Below are positions 34,747-42,513 of a stretch of DNA of 64,000 nucleotides, one piece after another. A program made the position numbers and the translations under genes. A model generated the notes under the pieces. It had not been told where the DNA came from and did not search any database. It saw only the letters and a program-made list of their open reading frames with translations. The number at the start of each line of letters is the position of its first letter. Positions within the stretch are counted from its first letter, which is position 1. This stretch comes from CTSoil-075 sp964292325 (GTDB taxonomy: Bacteria; Bacillota; Negativicutes; DSM-13327), in the NCBI GenBank assembly GCA_964292325.1, contig CAXYVG010000002.1:1-64000 (forward strand), written 5' to 3'.

Positions 34747-34909
34747 CTGCTGATATGATCATTCTTTGCGACATCTGGCATTGCGGACAAAGTCGCCCTT
34801 CATTACTATCATTACATTCCTGGCAATATACCGTAAAACATCGTACGCATTTATATAAGGGAATATCAACTAATACCTTTGCACATCGCGGACATATCTG
34901 CTCGCTCAA
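34733..34909 (-). CDS. 58-residue zinc-ribbon protein with four CxxC motifs
   Basis: A TTG at 34909 overlaps the methyltransferase stop (CTTTGA) and has GAAGGG upstream; it opens a 58-codon frame. The product has four CxxC pairs (CPRC, CVRC, CQEC, CPQC) at regular spacing, so it should bind two metal ions in a rubredoxin-like or double zinc-ribbon fold. It is the last gene of the MOP operon and is absent from simple long-ORF lists because of its size. A role as a small electron carrier or assembly factor is inference. Confidence 0.72.
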   Translation of the reverse strand: MSEQICPRCAKVLVDIPLYKCVRCFTVYCQECNDSNEGRLCPQCQMSQRMIISAAKTK

Positions 34910-35673
34910 AGTATCCCTTCTTTCTTATCAATATTTTCACCAGCATCGCTTATGGTTCCATCTTTTTCAACAATCATCAAATAATAGCCTATTCTTTTTA
35001 TCCTTTTATCATCCTTATCCATTCCTGTGCATTCCCAAAGTTCTTCGATCGAACCATTTTCCATAATAAAACGGGCAACAAACTCTCTTAACAATGGCGA
35101 CTGATCTTCAAAAACTAGGATATGAAATCCTTGTTGCTGCATAAGCTCACTGATTTCACTATATGTCATAATACCCGATGAATGATCGGCTTCAGCATAA
35201 CCACTTGTATCCTGAATATAAAGATCGGTGATTGCCAACTTCCCCTTAGGAACTAATATTCGGTTGATTTCAGACAAAACCTTGTTCACGTTAGGTATAA
35301 CCGACAAACTACATTCGGCTAAAACACCATCAATAGAATGATCGTTAAATGACATATTTTCTGCTGAAGACTGAATAAGTTGTAAATCGGCGGTACGTTC
35401 TTTTCCGCATTGCACTAGCACCAATGATAAGTCAATGCCAAGAGCATATAGCCCTCGTATATTTCGTAAATATTCTACTGTTATTCCCGTGCCACACCCA
35501 ATATCAAGAACCACTGCACCATGGGTAAAGTTGCAGTAATCAACAAGACGCTGTGTTAACATCAGCCCGCCAGGTCTGACTCCTTCTGGCATTTTGGAAA
35601 ATATACTTTTTTCATACAAGTTAGGATTATCTGGGTAATAATTACTGTTTTTATCATGACTACTATTTCTCAT
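34906..35673 (-). CDS. SAM-dependent methyltransferase (DVU_1556 type, TrsM-like)
   Basis: The 255-residue class I methyltransferase has motif I VLDIGCGTGITVEYL (about residue 55) and ADLQLIQSSAENMSF and DGVLAECSLSV segments. It has the overall fold of UbiE-like enzymes. The substrate is unknown. The ATG at 35673 follows GGAGG and overlaps the stop of the small redox protein gene. Its conserved place beside the radical SAM protein of the same cluster suggests that the two act on one cofactor or protein; that is inference. Confidence 0.85.
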   Translation of the reverse strand: MRNSSHDKNSNYYPDNPNLYEKSIFSKMPEGVRPGGLMLTQRLVDYCNFTHGAVVLDIGCGTGITVEYLRNIRGLYALGIDLSLVLVQCGKERTADLQLIQSSAENMSFNDHSIDGVLAECSLSVIPNVNKVLSEINRILVPKGKLAITDLYIQDTSGYAEADHSSGIMTYSEISELMQQQGFHILVFEDQSPLLREFVARFIMENGSIEELWECTGMDKDDKRIKRIGYYLMIVEKDGTISDAGENIDKKEGIL

Positions 35674-35882
35674 TATTTATCCTCCAATGCCTTTTCTACC
35701 TGATCCATTTTACCTCTTGCCAATTCTTCAGGAATGAAAACTAAACCGCATTGTGAACATTTATAAAGTTCGACGGGAAAATCACTTCCCAAGTAAGATA
35801 ACGTTACTTGTCCTAATGTTAATGGTATCTTACACTTATTACAAATGATGCTATCTTGAGTATGCGTATCAATTGCAATCAC
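35673..35882 (-). CDS. Small zinc-ribbon redox protein (DVU_1557 type)
   Basis: The 69-residue protein has two CxxC pairs (CNKC near residue 14 and CSQC near 42), consistent with a rubredoxin-like metal site, and a charged C-terminal helix. The GTG at 35882 is 2 bases beyond the stop of the large Fe-S flavoprotein gene and has only a weak GGGG site, suggesting coupled translation. It probably carries electrons or stabilises the complex with the adjacent flavoprotein. Confidence 0.78.
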   Translation of the reverse strand: MIAIDTHTQDSIICNKCKIPLTLGQVTLSYLGSDFPVELYKCSQCGLVFIPEELARGKMDQVEKALEDK

Positions 35883-35886
35883 CCCA

Positions 35887-38214
35887 TTATTCTTTTATTT
35901 CCAGCCTATGACAATAAGCATTATGTACTATAAAACCATCTTCACCTTGAGAATATTCTACCCAGTACGTTACACTTACGGGTTTAAAATATGCAATATA
36001 AGTATTTTTTTCGATATTCTTCAATTTATTACCCGTGCTTTCAGCGTGTGTGATCACAGCAATCAGATCATTGGTAAGGATCATCCGCTGCTCCATGACC
36101 TGCCTTACATCATCAGCAATAACCAATGTAACATGGTTTTGTTCATTATCCATCGATTCGCCCCACACCTCTCGCAGCAACATCTTTTTCAGCTTACTCC
36201 TATTCTCTTGCCTTTGAGAATAGCCAGGACCTTTTTCTCTAGCTTTCCTCGTTTCTTCCGTGTCAAAAATCAAGTCCAAAAGATGATACGTTCGTTTACC
36301 ATGATTAGCAAAATTATCATGACACATCGCACAGTATGTAAGATAATCATGCTCATTTTCCTGAATACGCTTCTCGATCATTTTATGTGCAACTTCTGGA
36401 TTGGCAAAATTCATTAAACCACCATACCCACAACACTCTGTTATTTCATGGCTGTTTTTCAATTCCTCTACTTGATGTCCAAGTGTATGTAAAATATTGC
36501 GTATACTCTGCTGCAAGTCAGCTTCATGTCTTGTCGTACATGTATCATGTACGGCCAGTTTTAATGAAGAAATCTTTTTTGTTTTTTGCTCTGGTAGTCC
36601 GATCTTTTCGAATAGAGTCCAAATAGGCTCAACATCCATTTCTGGAAACTCACGTTTAAAAATGCTATAGCATGTTGGGCAACCTGTAATTACCTTTGGC
36701 GAATTAAGGCTCTGCCAACTATTCTTTATATTTTCAATGGTTTTCTTAAACAACTCTTCTTGCCCCGCCCAATCAGCTGGTACACCACAACACCCGAGCA
36801 TGATTCCCACACCATCTGTCATTTTTTCGCACAAAAACTGATACAGTTTCATTACATGGTGAGGCGCTGACGCACTCAGTTGACATCCAGGAAAAAATAC
36901 CGTACGACTGGAAATAAAACCTGGCTGGTGTTTCGTTAACGTAAACTCCTCGCTTGTACTAAACTGCATATCTCGCAAGGCAAAATCATGAGCAGTTGGC
37001 GGCATTTTCCCTTTGCGTACCATAAGTTGCCGTGCTTCTCTGCAAATCTCCCCCATATTCAAATTTCCCGGACAAACCTGCGCGCATAGTCCACATAAAT
37101 TACATGCATTAATCATTTTATTCGCGTGATGAATTCCCATCACAATTGATAGATTATTATAGACTTCGCGCACATAACGCCGCGGGTAACCTCGATAATG
37201 AGCTAAATATTCACAAACCTTAACGCACTCTAAACATTCACATAACAAGCAACGATTGGCTTCTTCCACCGCTTCGCCTACCGTATACTCGCTATCAACA
37301 CTTTGCACCGCCATCTTGGGCGTTATTCCATCCACATTTGTATACAGTAACGTCGCAAAAGATCCTTCTCGATTACGATTTGCAGTAAGAGATGCTTTTT
37401 GCAGCAAGCGATCAATCGAGTTGGCCGCTATTTTCCCATGGCAAATCGAAGTAATTGGTGATTTATGGTCTGAACCTAACAATAGACTACCACCTGCAAA
37501 TATTTGTGGCTTACTAGTTGCCAACGTTAACGGATCAATGGCAAGGTTGCCATCTCCAGCAAGAGCAACATTCAAATCAAGTGTAGTACTATCCGTACAT
37601 CCAATTGCCAAAAAAACAGCATCAAACTCCGCACTAAGGCTTACAATTGATACATTTGCACTTTCTTCATTACTCACTACGACATTAAAATTGACCTTCA
37701 CTGGTAATTTTTTGAGCAAAGAAAAATCATCCACAATAGATTGGCGTGGTAGTTTTTCTTCATCAAAACTCCAAATGCTACCACCTAAACGATCAGTAGC
37801 CTCAAAAATAGTGATTTGGTATCCCTTTTTTCCAAGCTCGACTGCAGCGGTTACTCCACTGAGCCCACCACCAACAATGGCTACACTCTTACCCCTTGGT
37901 GGCATCAATACCAATTTACGAAATTCTTCTGTACTCTGATCCATACAGATTTTTTCCAGTCTCCGGACTTCTATGGATTCATCTATTTCTTTTCTCTTAC
38001 ACCCATGTTTACAAGGCTGATCACAAATATTGCTGATGATTCTTGGGAAAGGTACCATGTTATATAGTAATTGAGCCCCTGCCTGATAGTCTTCTTTTTG
38101 TACAGCGGCAGCGATTCCCCGTGCATCCACATGAATCGGACAACTAGCAGTGCAGCCTGGTGGCTCTTCTTGAATGCATCTTTTTTCTCTTTCACGCAGT
38201 ACATTTTGTTCCAT
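35887..38214 (-). CDS. FAD/Fe-S oxidoreductase with heterodisulfide-reductase-type CCG domains (DVU_1558 type)
   Basis: The 775-residue protein combines several electron-transfer modules. A GltD-like N-terminal cysteine region (about 13-80) precedes an FAD-binding domain (IVGGGLSGVTAA near 112). Next come a ferredoxin region with CLLCECLECVKVC and CNLCGLCAQVCPG (about 330-385), and two CCG repeats (FFPGCQLSAS...GCCGVPADW and DTCTTRHEAD...ECCGYGGL). About 100 unassigned residues end it. The downstream oxidoreductase lacks a FAD subunit, so this protein is the likely electron partner. ATG 38214 has GGAAAGGACG upstream. Confidence 0.87.
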   Translation of the reverse strand: MEQNVLREREKRCIQEEPPGCTASCPIHVDARGIAAAVQKEDYQAGAQLLYNMVPFPRIISNICDQPCKHGCKRKEIDESIEVRRLEKICMDQSTEEFRKLVLMPPRGKSVAIVGGGLSGVTAAVELGKKGYQITIFEATDRLGGSIWSFDEEKLPRQSIVDDFSLLKKLPVKVNFNVVVSNEESANVSIVSLSAEFDAVFLAIGCTDSTTLDLNVALAGDGNLAIDPLTLATSKPQIFAGGSLLLGSDHKSPITSICHGKIAANSIDRLLQKASLTANRNREGSFATLLYTNVDGITPKMAVQSVDSEYTVGEAVEEANRCLLCECLECVKVCEYLAHYRGYPRRYVREVYNNLSIVMGIHHANKMINACNLCGLCAQVCPGNLNMGEICREARQLMVRKGKMPPTAHDFALRDMQFSTSEEFTLTKHQPGFISSRTVFFPGCQLSASAPHHVMKLYQFLCEKMTDGVGIMLGCCGVPADWAGQEELFKKTIENIKNSWQSLNSPKVITGCPTCYSIFKREFPEMDVEPIWTLFEKIGLPEQKTKKISSLKLAVHDTCTTRHEADLQQSIRNILHTLGHQVEELKNSHEITECCGYGGLMNFANPEVAHKMIEKRIQENEHDYLTYCAMCHDNFANHGKRTYHLLDLIFDTEETRKAREKGPGYSQRQENRSKLKKMLLREVWGESMDNEQNHVTLVIADDVRQVMEQRMILTNDLIAVITHAESTGNKLKNIEKNTYIAYFKPVSVTYWVEYSQGEDGFIVHNAYCHRLEIKE

Positions 38215-38261
38215 ACATTTCGTCCTTTCCTAAAATGTATTTGCAATGCTTCTTATTGTAG

Positions 38262-38315
38262 AAAACCTAAAACGAATTAAAACTAACAAATTTTAACTCG
38301 TTTTAGGTGTTTTTC
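38262..38315 (-). terminator. Terminator or attenuator between the MOP gene and its partner
   Basis: CCTAAAACGA (38266-38275) pairs with TCGTTTTAGG (38298-38307) with an additional inner TTAAAA/TTTTAA stem and T-rich flanks. It lies inside the operon, so it may set the ratio of the oxidoreductase to the downstream proteins. Confidence 0.7.
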
Positions 38316-38326
38316 TATACCCTAGA

Positions 38327-41065
38327 CTACTTGGCTTTTGCTGCCAATGCGTCAAGGCCCGCTTTTATTTTTTCTGGCAATGCAGGGATGGAATAAATAC
38401 GTACACCGCATGCATTGTAAATAGCATTCAGAATCGCTGGATGCGGAGCACTCAGCGGACCTTCGCCAGCACCGGCTGCCCCGTGGGGTCCGTGTTCGCG
38501 TGGAGTAACATTATAGATAATTTGTATATCATCAGGAACATCATTGATAAATGGTAAACCACAATTTACCAAATTGGTATGTTTCTTTAGATCTTCAAAA
38601 TCTTCGGTAAGGGCAAGACCAATTCCCTGTGCTAAACCGCCATAGACCTGACCGTCACAAGTCGTCTTGTTCGTAATGGTTCCCAAGTCTGCAACCGTTG
38701 TGAATTTTACGACGGTAGCCTTGCCGGTCTTCATATTGACTTCCACTTCCGGCATGAATAGCTCATACATATAAATTGGGAATGGATTGCCTTGACCAGT
38801 CACAGGATCACAATCCGTACACATGGAAGCTGTCCATTTTCCATTATAACGAAGAGGAAGATTTTCAGCTTTCATTTCTTCATAAGTACGATAGGTACCA
38901 TCGCTTTTACGCATTGCATTCATTAGCATCTCACAAGAAATGCGAATGGCATTACCAGTCATGACATTCGAGCGACTACCGCCAGATGGTCCGCTATTAG
39001 GAGTCAATGCCATATCATTCATAACTAATTTAATTTGTTCAGGTTTGATGCCAAGCGGGCGGAGCGTTTCATGCGCATGAGACAATGTGCCAATATCTGC
39101 ACCTTGCCCATGATCTTGCCATGAATCACCTACCGTTACGCCCGTTTCCGTCAATTCTACCCAAGCCTGCGAGCTATCTGGGCCATCAAGACCACAACCA
39201 TAAATACCAATGGATAAACCTACACCACGTGTTTTTTCTGGTGTTGAAAGTTCTTTACAACGTTTTTGAGCATCTTTCCACAATGGACGAAGAGTGTCTA
39301 ACATTTCTTCCAGACAAAATACTTCTGGCACTTGTCCTGTAGGAGTTGTAGCACCTGGGCGATACACATTTTTGTAACGAAGTTCTAATGGGTCCATCCC
39401 CAGTTTTTCAGCCAATTCATCCATCGCAATTTCAGAGGCTAAGAATGACTGCGGCGAACCATACCCACGAAAAGCCGATCCCCAAGCATGATTGGTACAT
39501 ACAGTCTTACCTTTACCACGGATACTTGGAATATCATAACCGGCACCAGTAAATTGTGCCTGACGCAATGTAACCAAATCTCCAAATTCTGAATATGGAC
39601 CATGATCCAGCCACCAATCTGTTTCCATGCCAAGAAGTTTCCCTGTTGAATCCGCAGCTAATTTACATTTTACAGAGGCTGGGGAACGTTTTCCTGTATA
39701 AGTAATATTCTGGTACATGCTAAAGTTAAGAGTCACTGGTTTGCCAGTCGCTAAACAAGCAACACCAAGTAAGGCTTCAATGGTTGGACTGAATTTATAA
39801 CCAAAAGTACCACCAGTTGGGTTTTGAACAAGGCGACATTTTTCAGGTTCAATGCCAATGCCTGCTACAATCATCGCATGATGCAAATGAAGCGCAATGC
39901 TCTTCGAATGGATTGTCAAACGACCTTCTTCATCAATATAAGCCGAACCACAGTCTGGTTCAAGTGGCAGATGAGGTTGGCGACTACAGTAGGTTTCCAC
40001 TTCTACTGTTACAGTATCTGGATTTTGCATAATGGGCGCTGTATCTTCGCCTTTTATAATACCTTGTTCAAAATAAATATTAGGCACACCAGGATGGATT
40101 TCAATCGCATCAGGAGCCATTGCAGCCGGTCCACTCATATAAGATGGTAAAATTTCTAAATCAACTTTTACTTTCTTAGCAGCTTGCTGTGCATGCTCTT
40201 CTGTATCAGCGCAAACAATAGCTAGCGCATCACCAAATTGGAATACTTTCTCGTCGCAAAGGATGGGGCGATCCCAACCATCTCCCTTATTCGTAGGAAA
40301 TGTAATCAAACCTGTAATGCGATTTTTACCTTTGACATCTTTATGAGTAATAACCTGATAGACTCCAGGCATTTTTTCTGCTTCTGAAGTATCAATGCCG
40401 AGAATATTCGCATGTGATACTTCAGCCTGTACCAAAGCTAAACGCAAAGTTCCAACAGGCATTTGCAATCCAACATCAGCGCCAAAATCCCATGTACCGG
40501 TTACTTTGCGTAGTGCCGAAGGACGCTGATAGGTCGTTCCATAAATTTTATTACCAACAGGTTTATATAATAAATCCTCTTTGTGCATTTCACCACGAAG
40601 AACCTTGGCCGCTGCCATTACAGCATCGATTAATGGTTTATAACCTGTACAACGACAGGCATTGCGATTTTTTTGGAACCAATCACGGATCTCTTCTCGA
40701 GTAGGATTTGCATTCTGGTCAAGTAATACTTTTGCTGAGAGAATAAAACCAGGGCTGCAAAAACCGCATTGTGCACAGCCATACGCCATCCAGGCAACTT
40801 GCAATGGATGAAGATTATTAGAGGGAGCAAGTCCTTCAATTGTCGTAATGCAAGCTTCCTCTGGTACTCTCTTCATTTTGACAATACAAGAACGAACCAC
40901 TTTACCATCCATGATAATAGAGCAAGCACCGCATTGACCCTGATTACACCCAACTTTACAGCCAGTTAGCAAAAGTTGTTCCCGAAGCACGCTCGCCAGA
41001 GTATTTTCTGGATCAACAATTAAAGTCCTAGGTAGTCCATTAATATTCAATACCATTTTTTGCAT
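38327..41065 (-). CDS. Molybdopterin-dependent aldehyde oxidoreductase (MOP type)
   Basis: The 912-residue protein has the layout of Desulfovibrio aldehyde oxidoreductase. Two N-terminal [2Fe-2S] domains use C40, C45, C48, C60 and C100, C103, C137, C139, the same numbering I recall for the D. gigas enzyme. The Mo-binding domains follow, ending in GAGEGPLSAPHPAI with the catalytic glutamate. It has no FAD domain. It would oxidise aldehydes to acids and pass electrons to a separate carrier. ATG 41065 follows AAAGGAG; the frame extends 12 codons further without a ribosome site. Confidence 0.93.
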   Translation of the reverse strand: MQKMVLNINGLPRTLIVDPENTLASVLREQLLLTGCKVGCNQGQCGACSIIMDGKVVRSCIVKMKRVPEEACITTIEGLAPSNNLHPLQVAWMAYGCAQCGFCSPGFILSAKVLLDQNANPTREEIRDWFQKNRNACRCTGYKPLIDAVMAAAKVLRGEMHKEDLLYKPVGNKIYGTTYQRPSALRKVTGTWDFGADVGLQMPVGTLRLALVQAEVSHANILGIDTSEAEKMPGVYQVITHKDVKGKNRITGLITFPTNKGDGWDRPILCDEKVFQFGDALAIVCADTEEHAQQAAKKVKVDLEILPSYMSGPAAMAPDAIEIHPGVPNIYFEQGIIKGEDTAPIMQNPDTVTVEVETYCSRQPHLPLEPDCGSAYIDEEGRLTIHSKSIALHLHHAMIVAGIGIEPEKCRLVQNPTGGTFGYKFSPTIEALLGVACLATGKPVTLNFSMYQNITYTGKRSPASVKCKLAADSTGKLLGMETDWWLDHGPYSEFGDLVTLRQAQFTGAGYDIPSIRGKGKTVCTNHAWGSAFRGYGSPQSFLASEIAMDELAEKLGMDPLELRYKNVYRPGATTPTGQVPEVFCLEEMLDTLRPLWKDAQKRCKELSTPEKTRGVGLSIGIYGCGLDGPDSSQAWVELTETGVTVGDSWQDHGQGADIGTLSHAHETLRPLGIKPEQIKLVMNDMALTPNSGPSGGSRSNVMTGNAIRISCEMLMNAMRKSDGTYRTYEEMKAENLPLRYNGKWTASMCTDCDPVTGQGNPFPIYMYELFMPEVEVNMKTGKATVVKFTTVADLGTITNKTTCDGQVYGGLAQGIGLALTEDFEDLKKHTNLVNCGLPFINDVPDDIQIIYNVTPREHGPHGAAGAGEGPLSAPHPAILNAIYNACGVRIYSIPALPEKIKAGLDALAAKAK

Positions 41066-41099
41066 TTTATACTCTCCTTTATATTTTAATTTATATCTC

Positions 41100-41116
41100 A
41101 AAGGTCATAGACCTTT
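41100..41116 (-). other. Intercistronic hairpin before the MOP gene
   Basis: AAAGGTC-ATA-GACCTTT is a perfect 7-bp stem between the MoeA-like gene and the MOP gene, without a T-tract. It may be a processing or stability element. Confidence 0.4.
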
Positions 41117-41121
41117 AAAAT

Positions 41122-42147
41122 TTAATAGCCTTTGCCAAAAGGACAATGAGGATACTGACAAGGATCACAGTTTGTACATAATCCGCCATGAGCCAAGCGT
41201 GTGATATCTTTGCGGCTTACCTCTTCCCCTGCTAAAATGCGAGGAGTAATTAAATCAAAAATCGTTGTCTGATGATACATTACGCAACCCGGTAAGCCCA
41301 TTACTGGAACATTTCCAATATAGGCTAGCATAAACATTGACCCTGGCAGCACTGGCGCTCCATAGATAACAACTCGCCCACCAGCAGCCTTAATTCCTGC
41401 TGGAGTGACATCATCTGCATCTACTGACATTCCTCCAGTCGTTACAATCATCTCAGCGCCTTCTTGAATCAATGTTTGTATGGCTTCATTGATCATCTCA
41501 ACTTTATCATCAACAATAATTTGTCTTATAATCGTACTACCCAATTGTGTGATCTTCTCACGCATAATCCGACCAAATTTATCTTGTATACGACCATGAT
41601 AAATCTCGCTACCCGTTGTAACAATTCCTACTTTCAGAGATCGCAGAGGCTTTATTTCAAAGACTGGGGATGCTAGGCGTCCAATTTCCTCTACATTACG
41701 TATCGGTTCCACATCAATCACTAGTGGTACAACTCGGCAACCTGCAATCACCTTACCAGCGCGTACTAATTGATTGGAATGTATAGAGGCCACTACCACC
41801 TCACTCACGTCATTAATATCTTCTAATGCATCAACATTGATTTTTAATAATCCATTCATCCGTGCTTTTAGCTCCACCTTACCTTCGGTAGGCTCTGTTA
41901 AATCAATTCCTTGCCCTGCTACAGCTTTGGCAATTCGTATGGCTGCATCAGTTTCATGCAGTACGTTATCATTTACTTCCCAGATATAAATATGTTTTTT
42001 CCCAATGTCTAGCAACTTAGGTATATCTTCTTTTTTTACAATATGTCCCTTTCTAAAAACTGCTCCTTTAATTTTTCCTGGAACAATTTCCGTAATGTCA
42101 TGACATAGCACTGTACCTTCCGCTTGTTCTACAGGTATACTCTTCAT
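41122..42147 (-). CDS. MoeA/MoCF-domain molybdopterin-binding protein with Cys-rich tail
   Basis: The 341-residue protein has a central MoCF_biosynth domain (VGIVTTGSEIYHGR, MIVTTGGMSVDADDVTP, GLPGCVMYH). It ends in a cysteine-rich tail with CTNCDPCQYPHC. It resembles the molybdopterin-binding proteins that accompany MOP-type enzymes and may insert Mo into the cofactor. It differs from the two MoeA-type proteins elsewhere in the window in its domain order and tail. ATG 42147 follows GAGGATGTGAG. It is the first gene behind a sigma-54 promoter. Confidence 0.83.
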   Translation of the reverse strand: MKSIPVEQAEGTVLCHDITEIVPGKIKGAVFRKGHIVKKEDIPKLLDIGKKHIYIWEVNDNVLHETDAAIRIAKAVAGQGIDLTEPTEGKVELKARMNGLLKINVDALEDINDVSEVVVASIHSNQLVRAGKVIAGCRVVPLVIDVEPIRNVEEIGRLASPVFEIKPLRSLKVGIVTTGSEIYHGRIQDKFGRIMREKITQLGSTIIRQIIVDDKVEMINEAIQTLIQEGAEMIVTTGGMSVDADDVTPAGIKAAGGRVVIYGAPVLPGSMFMLAYIGNVPVMGLPGCVMYHQTTIFDLITPRILAGEEVSRKDITRLAHGGLCTNCDPCQYPHCPFGKGY

Positions 42148-42221
42148 CTACTCACATCCTCACTGTATATACAGCTCATATATTTTTTCACAAAAAAACA
42201 AAGCATAAAAAGAACAACAGC

Positions 42222-42241
42222 GCTTTGCTTTGCTTTGCTTT
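42222..42241. repeat. Pentanucleotide tandem repeat (GCTTT)x4
   Basis: Four uninterrupted GCTTT units lie in the untranslated leader 75-95 bp before the MoeA-like start. Slippage could change leader length but not a reading frame. Confidence 0.8.
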
Positions 42242-42309
42242 GTTTATCAACTCTGATAATGCACTGTATTTCTTTTTCTTTCTACATCTTATCTGTTACT
42301 TTTATTCAA

Positions 42310-42325
42310 TGCAAAATCCATGCCA
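42310..42325 (-). promoter_or_regulatory. Sigma-54 promoter of the MOP operon
   Basis: The minus strand reads TGGCATGGATTTTGCA. The GG and GC elements are separated by exactly 10 bases, as required for -24/-12 recognition. The site lies about 165 bp before the first gene and downstream of an enhancer-binding regulator gene. Confidence 0.75.
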
Positions 42326-42513
42326 CATTCTATTATTTTTAGAAGATTCCGTTTTTACACCATCTCCACACTCATACTATGTCTTTATTTATAATTTATA
42401 AACATTAAAAATCGAATCATGTAAAACCAGTGTCACATTACTGTTTCATTTCAATTCACTATTGCAACACATTTGGTACACTTATGTGACATTCTCTTTA
42501 TATAAATTCTATT

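Larger units (their letters stand above)
42148..42513. other. Regulatory region of the MOP operon
   Basis: This 366-bp stretch holds no credible gene. From right to left it contains an inverted pair TGTCACAT (42431-42438) and ATGTGACA (42484-42491) that could bind the activator, the sigma-54 promoter at 42310-42325, and four tandem GCTTT units (42222-42241) in the leader. Confidence 0.6.

Noticed and set aside
37256..37939. A 227-codon plus-strand open frame
   Set aside because: It lies entirely opposite the FAD/CCG oxidoreductase gene and has low-complexity Ser/Thr/Leu composition typical of antisense frames.
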